A model generated the notes under the pieces. It ran no database searches and was not told the origin of the DNA. It worked only from the letters and a program-made list of their open reading frames with translations. From Candidatus Jordarchaeia archaeon (GTDB taxonomy: Archaea > Asgardarchaeota > Jordiarchaeia > Jordiarchaeales > Jordiarchaeaceae), in contig JAHAWU010000003.1 in the NCBI GenBank assembly GCA_018383815.1, forward strand, positions 1-62,307: DNA of 62,307 nucleotides. The letters are read 5' to 3'. Positions 1-8,154 of the stretch are shown one piece after another (the first letter of the stretch is position 1; each line of letters starts with the position of its first letter). Position numbers and translations under genes: made by a program.

Positions 1-2
1 TC

Positions 3-113
3 CTCGTATGCCTGAGGGACTCCCTCAAAACCTTCTCAGGCGGCAAACCGGTGGAGAATATTGTGGTTCAGATGGGGCACTTCAGCTACGGACTAATCAT
101 GGCGGCGGTCTAA
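3..113 (+). CDS. C-terminal end of an unidentified protein (truncated by window start)
   Basis: An open frame enters from the left edge and ends at a TAA at 111-113. It encodes 36 residues with a balanced, protein-like composition (LVCLRDSLKTFSGGKPVENI then VVQMGHFSYGLIMAAV). The segment LKTFSGGKPVENIV loosely recalls the C-terminal FLEGKPLxNVV stretch of D-2-hydroxyacid dehydrogenases, but the hydrophobic tail does not fit well, so no function is assigned. A longer overlapping frame (8-238) is rich in Gly/Lys/Arg and looks like a shadow. Confidence 0.4.
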   Translation, partial: LVCLRDSLKTFSGGKPVENIVVQMGHFSYGLIMAAV

Positions 114-364
114 ACAAGAAGGGGGGTCAAGAAAAAAGAAGAGGGGGAGGAAAAAACAGGCAGAACTCCTTTTCAGAAAACATTGAAAAAGCCGTGCAAT
201 TCTACATCGCCCCGAAATATTCACCAAAAAATATGTAAATAAATGGGACAAAATAAAAGAGAAAAGAAAGAGGATTGTACCTGATTTTTTACTGGTAAAG
301 ACCGACTAAAATAACCCTACACACATCTTTTTACTTCTTCTATGGGAGAGTGTGGCGGCCCATT
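114..364. other. Purine-rich gap, possible gene remnant
   Basis: The stretch is very A/G-rich. Two different frames each look briefly protein-like: one ends in NIEKAVQFYIAPKY before 238, and the next (about 185-309) reads FTKKYVNKWDKIKEK and ends in VPDFLLVKTD before a TAA. This could be a decayed or frameshifted small gene. No start with a convincing SD was found. Confidence 0.25.
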
Positions 365-718
365 CTAAACCACGGATGAAGGTCTCACTAATAACAATGG
401 TTCGGAGTAAAGTTTGAAGCCAAATTTCTCGTACCAGGGAATAAGCGATTCAAAGGTCCTTACGTATATGGTTCTCTCCGAATGATCACTGATTATCCTC
501 TGAAGCAGTGAACTCCCGATGCCTTCTCCTCTGTGTAAGCGGTCAACGTTTATAACCTTTATCTCCACGCTATTCCCTTTTTGGTAAACAACTCCGTAAC
601 CAATAACTCCAATTCCATATATATCATATACGAAGTATTCATATTTTTGGTACTCGCCGGCCTGTTCAACCTCGCACCGTACCTCTAACGACGCTGCAGT
701 CACTGAAAATTCCTCCAA
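365..718 (-). CDS. GNAT-family N-acetyltransferase
   Basis: A 117-residue protein with the core of a Gcn5-related acetyltransferase. Motif A, the acetyl-CoA pyrophosphate-binding loop, is seen as HRGEGIGSSLLQRII at about residues 62-76. A typical C-terminal motif, IPWYEKFGFKLY, follows at about 93-104. The family transfers an acetyl group from acetyl-CoA to an amine of a small molecule or protein; the substrate cannot be read from sequence. At 117 residues it is a minimal single-domain member. It stands alone, convergent with the gene remnant at its left and divergent from aEF-2. Family call firm, specificity unknown. Confidence 0.8.
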   Translation of the reverse strand: MEEFSVTAASLEVRCEVEQAGEYQKYEYFVYDIYGIGVIGYGVVYQKGNSVEIKVINVDRLHRGEGIGSSLLQRIISDHSERTIYVRTFESLIPWYEKFGFKLYSEPLLLVRPSSVV

Positions 719-1310
719 TGAATTGGATTAGATGAGTTGAAGAGCGAGGCACAGTATAAAAAGTTTTTCAACATTTTCTTAACCCAATTTAATACTCGTA
801 CCTTCATACGTAGAAGTTCTATTAACTCTTCCATTGAAACTTATTTGCAAACTAGGACATATAACCCAGATTTTACATACAACCAATAAACAAAAAACGC
901 AAACATCCGACCAAACACTAAAAACGCATATCCATCCCCTTTATGCCAAAAGACACTCAGGAAAACCTCTAGAAACGTTGAGTAACTGTTCGTGCTTTCG
1001 GCAATCCCCTTAGAACACGTCCAAAAATTGGGTAGGAGATTGCTCACAAGCTATTCCGCCCTTGAAAAACTCTGAAAACATGTCCAGGGAGATGGGCTTC
1101 TTTGAGCCGAAAAACATACAAGCTCATGATAGATGCCACTTAGTTAACTGTGCCACACCAGAAACCAAAAATTTTTGGAAGTGTTCATCCCATTAGCAAA
1201 AAATATAAATGAGTAAAACATAAATCTGGAAGCTGTCATTGTTTAGGTGTTACGAAATAAAAATATGAGGCATTTTTCTAGGCGTTGTTTACCATAACTG
1301 GGTTTCTAAG
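719..1310. other. Intergenic region between GNAT and aEF-2
   Basis: About 590 bp without a supported gene. A 68-codon frame on the minus strand (841-1047) has a GTG start, no SD and an odd aromatic-rich composition, and was not accepted. No tRNA or strong hairpin was seen. Confidence 0.4.
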
Positions 1311-1325
1311 AATATTTATAAACAA
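1311..1325 (+). promoter_or_regulatory. TATA-like promoter of aEF-2
   Basis: AATATTTATAAACAA is a good archaeal TATA element with a purine stretch before it. It would place the transcript start near 1340, about 60 nt upstream of the ATG at 1404. Confidence 0.5.
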
Positions 1326-1403
1326 TGTAGAATTCCACAAAAATCTTAGAATAACTCACTACGCTTAGAATGCCAAGACGCTCAACGCTATGAGGTGTTA
1401 GTA

Positions 1404-3605
1404 ATGCCAAGATTCAAACAAACCGAGGAAATATTGAAGCTAATGAGAGACAAGGAACACATAAGAAATACGGGAATAATTGCACACATCGACCACGGTA
1501 AAACAACTCTTTCTGACTCACTATTGGCAGAGGCAGGACTACTATCTCCCAGCATCGCAGGAGAAGCAAGGGCACTAGACTACTTGGAAGAAGAACAGAA
1601 AAGAGGCATAACAATAAAGGCTGCAAACATTTCCCTCTTACATGATATCGAGGGAAAATCATACGTCATTAACCTCATTGACACACCAGGCCATGTTGAT
1701 TTTACTGGTAATGTTACGCGGGCGCTTCGTGCTATTGATGGTGCGCTTGTAGTGGTTGATGCTGTTGAGGAGGTGATGGTTCAGACAGAGACGGTGACTA
1801 GGCAGGCGTTAGGGGAAAGAGTTAAACCTGTGCTTTTCATTAACAAAATTGATCGTTTGATTCGGGAGCTTAAGTTGGATGCTCCTCAGGTGCAGGAGAA
1901 GCTTAATAGGATTATAAGGGATTTTAATGGGCTCATAGACACTTATGGGGAAAAGGAGTTTAAGGATAAGTGGAAGGTGAATCCTGCAGCGGGTTCTGTT
2001 GCTTTTGGTTCTGCGCTTCACGGTTGGGGTTTTACCATTCCTCAGATGCAGGAGAAGGGATTAAAGTTTAGTGATATTGTTGCATATTATAGTAATGAGC
2101 ATTTTGAAGATTTGAAGGAAATACTTCCCGTACACTCAGCAATTTTGGATATGTTTGTGAATCACTTGCCCAACCCCTTAGAGGCTCAGCCTTATCGAAT
2201 TCCCAAGATTTGGCTTGGTGATCCAGAGAGCGAAATTGGAAAAGCTATGAAGGCCTGTGATGAAAATGCGCCGACTGTGATATGTCTCAATAAAGTTGTT
2301 GTGGATCCACATGCGGGAATTGTTTCAACTGGAAGAGTTTTTTCTGGAACTATAAGTGAAGGGGACAATGTCTATCTTCTTATGGGTAAGAAGGGTTACC
2401 GTGTGCAACAGACGAGTATCTATATGGGTGCTCGACGAGAAATTGTGGACACCATCCCGGCGGGCAACATAGCAGCTTTATTGGGTTTGGACATTGCGAG
2501 GGCTGGTGAAACGGTGGTTAGTGAAAGCATAAAAGATCAGATGGTTCCTTTTGAAAAAATCAAGTATGTTTCAGAGCCGGTAATCACAATAGCTGTTGAG
2601 CCGAAACATCCTAAGGACTTACCAAAACTTATTGACCTGATGCAAAAATTGTCCATCCAAGACCCCAACCTTGTGACTACTATTAATCAAGAAACTGGCG
2701 AGTACCTGTTGTCGGGGATGGGTGAACTTCATCTTGAAATCTCAGTGAAGGAAATACAGTCAGCAGTGGATGTAGTGACCTCCCAGCCTATAGTTGTTTA
2801 TCGCGAAACAGTCACCAGCCCTGCTGGTCCAATACTGGGTAAGAGTCCTAACAAGCATAGTAGAGTTTGGATAACTGTAGAACCGCTTAACCAAGAGACC
2901 ATTGATCTTATAGTTAATGGGGAAATATCTGAATATCAGGACGCAGCTACTAGGACCAAAATTCTGAGGGAAAAGGCTGGTTGGGATGCTAAGGACGCGA
3001 GAAACGTATGGGCTCTAGATGAACATGTAAACATAATTGTGGACCAAACTAAAGGGGTTCAATACTTGAGAGAAGTTAAAGACACAATGATAGCGGGAGC
3101 CAGGTGGGCTACTGAGGCAGGCCCGCTAGCCGAGGAACCAATAAGAGGTATAAGAATTAACATAACGGATTGCCAGCTCCACGAAGACCCCATCCATAGA
3201 GGCCCAGCCCAAATAATGCCCATGACTAGAAGGGCCATATGGGGCGCGTTTCTAAGCGACGAACCCACATTATTGGAACCCATTTACAAAATCCAAATCA
3301 CTATTCCCCAGGATTACATAGGCACAGTTTCAGGCATACTATCACAGAGACGAGGGCGCGTAATTGATGTGCAGCAGAAGGGCCCATTAACCTTCATAAC
3401 GGGAGAAATACCAGTTAGAGAAACATTTGGGCTGGCTAACGACATGCGTTCGAAAACCTCTGGGAGAGCCTTCTGGCAAACACAATTCACAAGATGGGAA
3501 GCATTACCGAAAAGCTTAGCTAAAGAGGTAATAGCAGAAATCCGCAAGAGAAAAGGACTTAAACCAGAACCACCAGAAGCTTCAGAATACATAGACACAC
3601 TCTAA
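1404..3605 (+). CDS. fusA: Translation elongation factor aEF-2
   Basis: GTPase that drives ribosomal translocation. The G1 loop is AHIDHGKTT, G3 is DTPGHVDF and G4 is NKID. Domain IV carries the tip loop HEDPIHRGPAQ, so the histidine that receives diphthamide in canonical aEF-2 is present. The length of about 733 residues is normal for archaea. The ATG at 1404 was chosen over an in-frame GTG at 1395 because GAGGTG lies 7 nt upstream of the ATG and overlaps the GTG. The gene is monocistronic. Base composition changes sharply inside the gene: hand counts give T 9/60 at 1441-1500, G 24 + T 17/60 at 1741-1800, and T 8 with C 19/60 at 3181-3240. Confidence 0.97.
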   Translation: MPRFKQTEEILKLMRDKEHIRNTGIIAHIDHGKTTLSDSLLAEAGLLSPSIAGEARALDYLEEEQKRGITIKAANISLLHDIEGKSYVINLIDTPGHVDFTGNVTRALRAIDGALVVVDAVEEVMVQTETVTRQALGERVKPVLFINKIDRLIRELKLDAPQVQEKLNRIIRDFNGLIDTYGEKEFKDKWKVNPAAGSVAFGSALHGWGFTIPQMQEKGLKFSDIVAYYSNEHFEDLKEILPVHSAILDMFVNHLPNPLEAQPYRIPKIWLGDPESEIGKAMKACDENAPTVICLNKVVVDPHAGIVSTGRVFSGTISEGDNVYLLMGKKGYRVQQTSIYMGARREIVDTIPAGNIAALLGLDIARAGETVVSESIKDQMVPFEKIKYVSEPVITIAVEPKHPKDLPKLIDLMQKLSIQDPNLVTTINQETGEYLLSGMGELHLEISVKEIQSAVDVVTSQPIVVYRETVTSPAGPILGKSPNKHSRVWITVEPLNQETIDLIVNGEISEYQDAATRTKILREKAGWDAKDARNVWALDEHVNIIVDQTKGVQYLREVKDTMIAGARWATEAGPLAEEPIRGIRINITDCQLHEDPIHRGPAQIMPMTRRAIWGAFLSDEPTLLEPIYKIQITIPQDYIGTVSGILSQRRGRVIDVQQKGPLTFITGEIPVRETFGLANDMRSKTSGRAFWQTQFTRWEALPKSLAKEVIAEIRKRKGLKPEPPEASEYIDTL

Positions 3606-3881
3606 GCCCCTATTTTCATAAAAGTAATGAAAAGCTGAAACAACCAGAACGTTTTATTTCTTTATTAAACCAAGAAAAGGACTTGGCTTATGTAGATCTG
3701 CTTGGTTTATGTATTTTTTAGGGAATGCGAGTTGTTTCAGGTTAGTTAACTGCTCGGCGCTCGCCATAAAGAGGACAAAATGGCCTCTTTTTCAATTTTT
3801 GAAGCCATACAAGTCACTCAGTTGCAACTGCAAAATAGATACCAAAAAAAATTTATGAAACCAAGTTCAAAACAACAGTGA
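3606..3881. other. Intergenic region downstream of aEF-2
   Basis: No gene seen. It holds a terminator-like hairpin (annotated separately) and an AT-rich run, AATTTATGAAACC, about 30 nt upstream of the tRNA-Gly gene that may serve as its promoter. Confidence 0.4.
3768..3795 (+). terminator. Hairpin followed by T-run
   Basis: AAAGAGG (3768-3774) pairs with CCTCTTT (3784-3790) around a 9-nt loop and is followed by a T-rich stretch. It lies about 165 nt after the aEF-2 stop. Archaeal terminators need only a T-run, so the hairpin may be incidental. Confidence 0.35.
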
Positions 3882-4010
3882 GCGGCTGTAGTCCAGAAAT
3901 AGTGTGGGTAACTATTGGACATTCTGGTCTAGGACATTGGCCTCCCAAGCCAGTAACCCGGGTTCGAAAAAAAGAGGGAAACCCCCTTTTTGAAATTCCC
4001 GGCAGCCGCA
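3882..4010 (+). tRNA. tRNA-Gly(CCC) with two non-canonical introns
   Basis: Removing two inserts gives a full cloverleaf. The acceptor GCGGCTG/CAGCCGC is perfect, the D-stem is GTCC/GGAC, the anticodon arm is TTGGC-CTCCCAA-GCCAG (anticodon CCC), the variable region is TAAC, and the T-stem is CCGGG/CCCGG. Insert 1, about 26 nt at 3897-3922, sits in the D-loop; its TGGA can pair with exon TCCA and it holds an ATAG/CTAT stem, as expected for a bulge-helix-bulge (BHB). Insert 2, about 28 nt within 3963-3997, sits in the T-loop and forms an A5-rich stem with GGG/CCC closing an AAA loop. The anticodon loop is uninterrupted. CCA is not encoded directly after A4010. Exact splice points may shift by 1-2 nt. 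Confidence 0.88.
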
Positions 4011-4160
4011 GTCCAATCCCTGACTATTTATATTTATGATTAATTTGGGCTGTAAGGAATTTTTTTACGTTAGATTTTTAGGGAGTTTTGTAAATAATAT
4101 TACCATTTTATATTTGTATTGGGATATTGTTTGATGTGATTTATGTAGTGGTGATGGTTT

Positions 4161-5102
4161 TTGATTATTGATAGTCATGTTCACTTATTTTTTGAGGGTT
4201 CTGATCCTGAAGAATTTTTTATGGGTTGTGCCCGTACCGCGTCTGCCCTTTTTGGTAAGGAGACTGGTGAATATTCTGATCCTGTGGAGCTTTACAAGTA
4301 TTTTTTGGGTATTCTGAGTGACAGGACGGGGGATAAATTGGTAGCGGCGATGAATGAGGCGGGTGTTGATAAAGCTATACTTCTTCCCCTTGACTTCTGG
4401 CTCAAGTACCCAAAAGCATCTGGAGCTTGTTTAACTATGGAGGAAAAGAATAAAATTTATGCTGAGGCTACTGAGAGATATCCCAACCGCCTACTATCTC
4501 TTTTTGGGATTGATCCTCGCAGAAGGGATGCTTTAAGATTATTTGAAAAATGTATTGAGGAGTGGGGAATGAAGGGATTAAAAATACATCCGACTGCAGG
4601 GTTTTATCCAGACGATCCTATTTGTTATCCTATTTATGAGCGGGCTCAAGAATATGGTGTACCAGTATTAATTCATTCTGGAAATGAACCAGCTCCCATG
4701 GCGGTAAAGTATTCGCAGCCTAAATACATTGACACCGTTGCTGCTGACTTCCCAGAACTCAAAATAATTATTGCACATATGGGGCATGGCTGGTGGAGGG
4801 AAGCGGTGGACATTGCCACTATGAAACCAAACATTTATTTGGATTTCTCGGGGTGGCAACCTCTCTACACTAGCAATCCAGATTATCTTTGGTACCCATT
4901 AAGAATGGCCATTGATCTAATTGGGCCCTGGAGAGTTCTGTTTGGAACTGACGGTTCTATGCTTAATGTACTAATGCCCCTTAAAGACTGGGTGAATGCG
5001 GTAAAGACTCCCAAATCACCTACAGGAATAGAGTTCAGCCCAAAAGAAATAGAAATAATAATGGGCAAGGCGGCAGCTAAACTTTATAGTATCCATCCCT
5101 AA
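4161..5102 (+). CDS. Metal-dependent amidohydrolase (amidohydrolase-2 / ACMSD-like family)
   Basis: A 313-residue TIM-barrel hydrolase. The N-terminus IIDSHVHLFF supplies the HxH metal ligands at residues 6-8. GLKIHPTAGFYPDD, VPVLIHSGNE and IIIAHMGHG hold further ligand histidines, and VLFGTDGSML carries the C-terminal aspartate. This pattern is typical of the ACMSD/2-pyrone-4,6-dicarboxylate hydrolase branch, whose members hydrolyse or decarboxylate ring acids; the substrate here is unknown. Start TTG at 4161 lies about 6 nt behind a GGTGATGG SD. The gene follows tRNA-Gly and has no evident operon partner. Confidence 0.8.
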   Translation: MIIDSHVHLFFEGSDPEEFFMGCARTASALFGKETGEYSDPVELYKYFLGILSDRTGDKLVAAMNEAGVDKAILLPLDFWLKYPKASGACLTMEEKNKIYAEATERYPNRLLSLFGIDPRRRDALRLFEKCIEEWGMKGLKIHPTAGFYPDDPICYPIYERAQEYGVPVLIHSGNEPAPMAVKYSQPKYIDTVAADFPELKIIIAHMGHGWWREAVDIATMKPNIYLDFSGWQPLYTSNPDYLWYPLRMAIDLIGPWRVLFGTDGSMLNVLMPLKDWVNAVKTPKSPTGIEFSPKEIEIIMGKAAAKLYSIHP

Positions 5103-5169
5103 CCAGCCATAGAAATATTGGTAATTAAATGATACCATTTAATAAGCAAAAAGGATATATGTAGTATGT

Positions 5170-5234
5170 GCAAACGATGATGAATCTGACCCCTCCGACT
5201 AAAAGATGACGACGATCTTGAGTGTTGAGTTTGC
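5170..5234 (+). ncRNA. Candidate C/D-box guide sRNA
   Basis: A terminal stem GCAAAC (5170-5175) / GTTTGC (5229-5234) encloses box C GATGATGA (5176-5183), a D'-like CCGA (5195-5198), box C' GATGACGA (5205-5212) and a D-like TTGA (5225-5228). The spacers that would act as guides are 11 nt (5184-5194) and 12 nt (5213-5224), the usual size in archaeal C/D sRNAs, which direct 2'-O-methylation with fibrillarin, Nop5 and L7Ae. The element is followed by a T-rich stretch and preceded by TTTAATAA about 25 nt upstream. D and D' boxes deviate from CTGA, so it may be degenerate. Confidence 0.6.
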
Positions 5235-5361
5235 GTTTTTATTCTCTTATTTCTCTATTCTCATTTTTTGGCCACTGTTTGTTAGGCAACCCTCAGATTT
5301 AAGTATTGACTTGCTTCTTTGTTTTAGTAATTAGTTTCTTTGGGTTCGAACTGGTGGTTTT

Positions 5362-6372
5362 ATGAAACTGCCCATTGGCAAGGTTCCCAACAATTTGTTG
5401 GAGAAGATTGTTTTCCCTTACGGTGGTGTTAATTGTGGCAGGGTGATTTGTGGCCCTGCTGTGGGTCAAGACGCAGCAGTTATTGATTTTGGAGAAAAGT
5501 TATTAGTTGTGGGCGCGGATCCCATTACTGGCACTCAGAGCAGAATGGGGTGGTATGCGGTTCATGTAAATGCAAACGATGTGGCAGTGAGGGGTGCTGT
5601 ACCACAATTCTTCACTTCGACTATTCTGCTGCCTAATGGAGCTGATACCAGTTTTCTGGAGAAGATTTGTAGGGATATAGACGAGGCGGCCCGCGAGGTA
5701 GGGGTTTGTGTTGTTGGTGGGCACACGGAGGTAGTGCCTTACTTGGAGAATGCTCTGCTTTGTGGGGCCATGTTTGGCGAGACCACCAAGGAGAGGTTAG
5801 TGTTAACAAGTGGGGCGCGGGCTGATGACGTTATAATTATGACTAAACACGCAGGTTTGGAGGGGGCTGCGATTCTTGCTACAGATCGTTTCGAGGATTT
5901 GAGCGAATTTTTAAATAAAAAACTTCTGTTAAAAGCAAAGTCTTTCTTTTCTAGTCTGAGTGTTGTGAGAGAAGCTTTGGCTGTTAACGAAACTGGAGTC
6001 GTAACCTCAATGCATGATCCAACTGAAGGGGGCTTGCTAGGGGGTTTAATTGAGATGGCTGAAGCTTCGAATGTAGGTTTTAGGATTGAGGAGGAATTGA
6101 TTCCGGTTGCAGAAGAGACGCGGGACATATGTTCCCTTTTGAGAATAGATCCTTTGTGTTTAATTTCCAGTGGAGTTTTATTGGTGACCGTCAGACCTGG
6201 GGGAGAGTCTAAGGCCTTGGAGGCTATTAGGTCTGTTGGAAGTATCCCTACTATAATTGGGCGTGTTACTCCAAGTAGGAGAATATTGGTAAGAAGGGGG
6301 GGAGAAAAAGTTAATGTGAGAACGCGGGTTAGGGAACAGTTATGGGATGCTCTTCGGACTAAACCGAGTTGA
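5362..6372 (+). CDS. HypE-like / AIR synthase-related protein
   Basis: 336 residues of the PurM/HypE ATP-binding fold. Seen are an N-terminal segment with GPAVGQDAAVIDFG, a VGADPITGTQ loop, VHVNANDVAVRGA, the glycine-rich VCVVGGHTEVVPY, and the C-terminal-domain motif MHDPTEGGLLGGLIEMA. Hydrogenase maturation HypE dehydrates a thiocarboxamide on its C-terminal cysteine to make the nickel-iron cyanide ligand. This protein ends ALRTKPS and has no terminal cysteine, so it is probably not a canonical HypE but one of the uncharacterised archaeal AIR-synthase-related proteins. No hyp genes are nearby. Family firm, function open. Confidence 0.75.
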   Translation: MKLPIGKVPNNLLEKIVFPYGGVNCGRVICGPAVGQDAAVIDFGEKLLVVGADPITGTQSRMGWYAVHVNANDVAVRGAVPQFFTSTILLPNGADTSFLEKICRDIDEAAREVGVCVVGGHTEVVPYLENALLCGAMFGETTKERLVLTSGARADDVIIMTKHAGLEGAAILATDRFEDLSEFLNKKLLLKAKSFFSSLSVVREALAVNETGVVTSMHDPTEGGLLGGLIEMAEASNVGFRIEEELIPVAEETRDICSLLRIDPLCLISSGVLLVTVRPGGESKALEAIRSVGSIPTIIGRVTPSRRILVRRGGEKVNVRTRVREQLWDALRTKPS

Positions 6373-6414
6373 TTGACAAAATTATTGACGAGGATCTTTT
6401 AAAAAATGTGATGT

Positions 6415-7785
6415 TCAAATTTTCGGGATTTGATAATAGGGAGATTCCAGATTTCGATTGATTTTGTGGTATATTTTGAGAGCTGGGGGGCCCCACATCC
6501 AATTTTGGTTCTTTTCATCAAAAGCCTCTGTGATTGTTTCGGGAAAGCTTTCTATTTGAATTGTGTAGTTTGAGAATTGGGTGTCGGGGTTTTTTCTTTC
6601 TAGGATTTCTTTGATTCTTGTTTTTGAACCGGGTGGAAGTTGGGTTTGAATTACAGTTTGTTTTGTTTTGCTGCTATATTCAGTTAGTTCATAAATTGTT
6701 GTTTGAGGGAGTCTCAAGAAGGCAGAGGGTGTTTCTTGGATTTTTTCCTTTAATATAATGAGAAGGTTTTCGGTTAATCCCGCTCTATTTGTGAGTTGCA
6801 AAACTGGAGTGAAGTATTTATCATTGTATAAGTTTTTTTTGCAAAGGGATACCTTCGATTCACTGGTGTTTAGGGCTTGGGCGATTTCTCTTTGTTCCCT
6901 TCTAAGATTTTGTGTCAAAAAATGTAGAATTTTCAAGTCCATTCTTTTGATTCTTTGTTTTTTGTGGCAGTTTTCATGGTTTAAAATAACCTTGACAGTT
7001 TCCTCTTTTTCTAATTCTAATTCCCATTGGGACCAATTAATATTCCAACTTCTGCTGCCACGATCAAAGTAAGTGAAGTTAACGCTATGGAGTAAAAATA
7101 ATTTTTCAAATATTCGTGAGTTTTGCAAATGTCTGTAGATGAGTTTTGCAAATTCTTGGAGATTTGATTTAGGTATTAACATCTCCCATAATCTATTGGT
7201 GCTACACCAACCGTTATTTATTTGAATTGATGTTAGATATGGACTGGATATTTCTCTTTCACTGTCCGGGGTAAGCACTATTATTGGTGCAAGTCCTAAT
7301 TTGTCATAGTTGGGGACTGCTACTGTTTTGTAAACTTGGTTGTCCGCTAACTGGTTATATCTTTTTTGAACTGTTCCCCAGCTCAGTTTAGTAGCTGAAC
7401 ATATGCCCTCTAGTGTTAGTAGTGGTTGCTGATAAATTGCTCCGAGTATTTTAACATCGCTGGAATTCAATCTTATAGTGTAACTTTGAAGTAGACTTTT
7501 AACTATTTCAAGAATTTTGCCCGCTTTTTGTGGTTCATCCAGTTTAAAAGTTTTCAGCGCTTCTTGAAGATGCTGCCAGAATTGCTTTTCCCTTATCCCC
7601 TCCAGAGAGTCTAGTTGATCTTGGAGTTTTTTGGAATCTTCCAGTATTTGTTGATCATTTGCGGGTATGAACTCCACGAGTTTTTCTTTGAGGGTATTAA
7701 TTGTATCTTTTTCTTTTCTCTCCCTTCTCGGCCTGTATTTTCTGTCCACTGCCGATTTTATTTTTCCTTGTGCAATCATAGTCAT
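6415..7785 (-). CDS. Large DNA-binding-type protein with two winged-helix domains
   Basis: 456 residues, not recognised as a known family. A basic, coiled N-terminus (KYRPRRERKEKD at about 16-27) is followed by one HTH-like unit, DVKILGAIYQQPLLTLEGIC then SATKLSWGTVQKRYNQL, at about 104-142. A second, similar unit, DLKILHFLTQNLRREQREIA then QALNTSESKVSLCKKNL, lies at about 282-318. Each is followed by an alpha/beta stretch, which suggests an internally duplicated Lrp/MarR-like layout. It could be a transcription factor reading an asymmetric or double site. It is the upstream neighbour of a PRC-barrel gene on the same strand. Function unknown. Confidence 0.65.
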   Translation of the reverse strand: MTMIAQGKIKSAVDRKYRPRRERKEKDTINTLKEKLVEFIPANDQQILEDSKKLQDQLDSLEGIREKQFWQHLQEALKTFKLDEPQKAGKILEIVKSLLQSYTIRLNSSDVKILGAIYQQPLLTLEGICSATKLSWGTVQKRYNQLADNQVYKTVAVPNYDKLGLAPIIVLTPDSEREISSPYLTSIQINNGWCSTNRLWEMLIPKSNLQEFAKLIYRHLQNSRIFEKLFLLHSVNFTYFDRGSRSWNINWSQWELELEKEETVKVILNHENCHKKQRIKRMDLKILHFLTQNLRREQREIAQALNTSESKVSLCKKNLYNDKYFTPVLQLTNRAGLTENLLIILKEKIQETPSAFLRLPQTTIYELTEYSSKTKQTVIQTQLPPGSKTRIKEILERKNPDTQFSNYTIQIESFPETITEAFDEKNQNWMWGPPALKIYHKINRNLESPYYQIPKI

Positions 7786-7860
7786 CTCTTAAAATTCTCG
7801 TAGTATGGTATTTATTCTCCACGAAAATATTGTTGGGTAATTGGTTGGAAAAAAAGGTTT

Positions 7861-8154
7861 TTATGATTCTTGCCAAGCTGTTTTCTTTTTTAGAATAATT
7901 AATCTTAACTTCTTCTCGTCTATCTGAAAATCGTTTTTAATCATAGAAATTACTGAAAACGGGATATAGGTATTCCCCTTTTCGTCTCTAGTTAATTTTT
8001 GTAGGATTTCTTCGGACTTGTCTACCTTTGCTACAACCGCTTGTATCTTGCCACTTTTCTTATCAATTATTAGATCTAATACTTGCCCAACCTTCTTTCC
8101 AAATTCGTTCAATATCTTCCTGTTGATGAGATTTTGTAGAAGCTCTTTTGACAA
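7861..8154 (-). CDS. PRC-barrel domain protein
   Basis: 97 residues with the small beta-barrel pattern of PRC domains: LINRKILNEFGKKVGQVLDL, then LIIDKKSGKIQAVVAKVD, and a C-terminal YIPFSVISMIKNDF. Archaeal free-standing PRC proteins are often linked to RNA processing or cell division, but no role can be read here. Start TTG at 8154 lies under a weak GGGG-type SD. It is oriented like, and lies 75 nt before, the double winged-helix gene. Confidence 0.7.
   Translation of the reverse strand: MSKELLQNLINRKILNEFGKKVGQVLDLIIDKKSGKIQAVVAKVDKSEEILQKLTRDEKGNTYIPFSVISMIKNDFQIDEKKLRLIILKKKTAWQES

Noticed and set aside
8-238. 76-codon plus-strand ORF at the left edge
   Set aside because: Gly/Lys/Arg-rich, overlaps a more protein-like frame at 3-113 and has no SD; treated as a shadow/remnant.
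841-1047. 68-codon minus-strand ORF
   Set aside because: GTG start, no SD, aromatic-rich with no family resemblance.
5336-5361. GGTTCGAA string resembling a tRNA T-loop
   Set aside because: No pairing T-stem and no acceptor or anticodon arm nearby; it precedes the HypE-like gene start.
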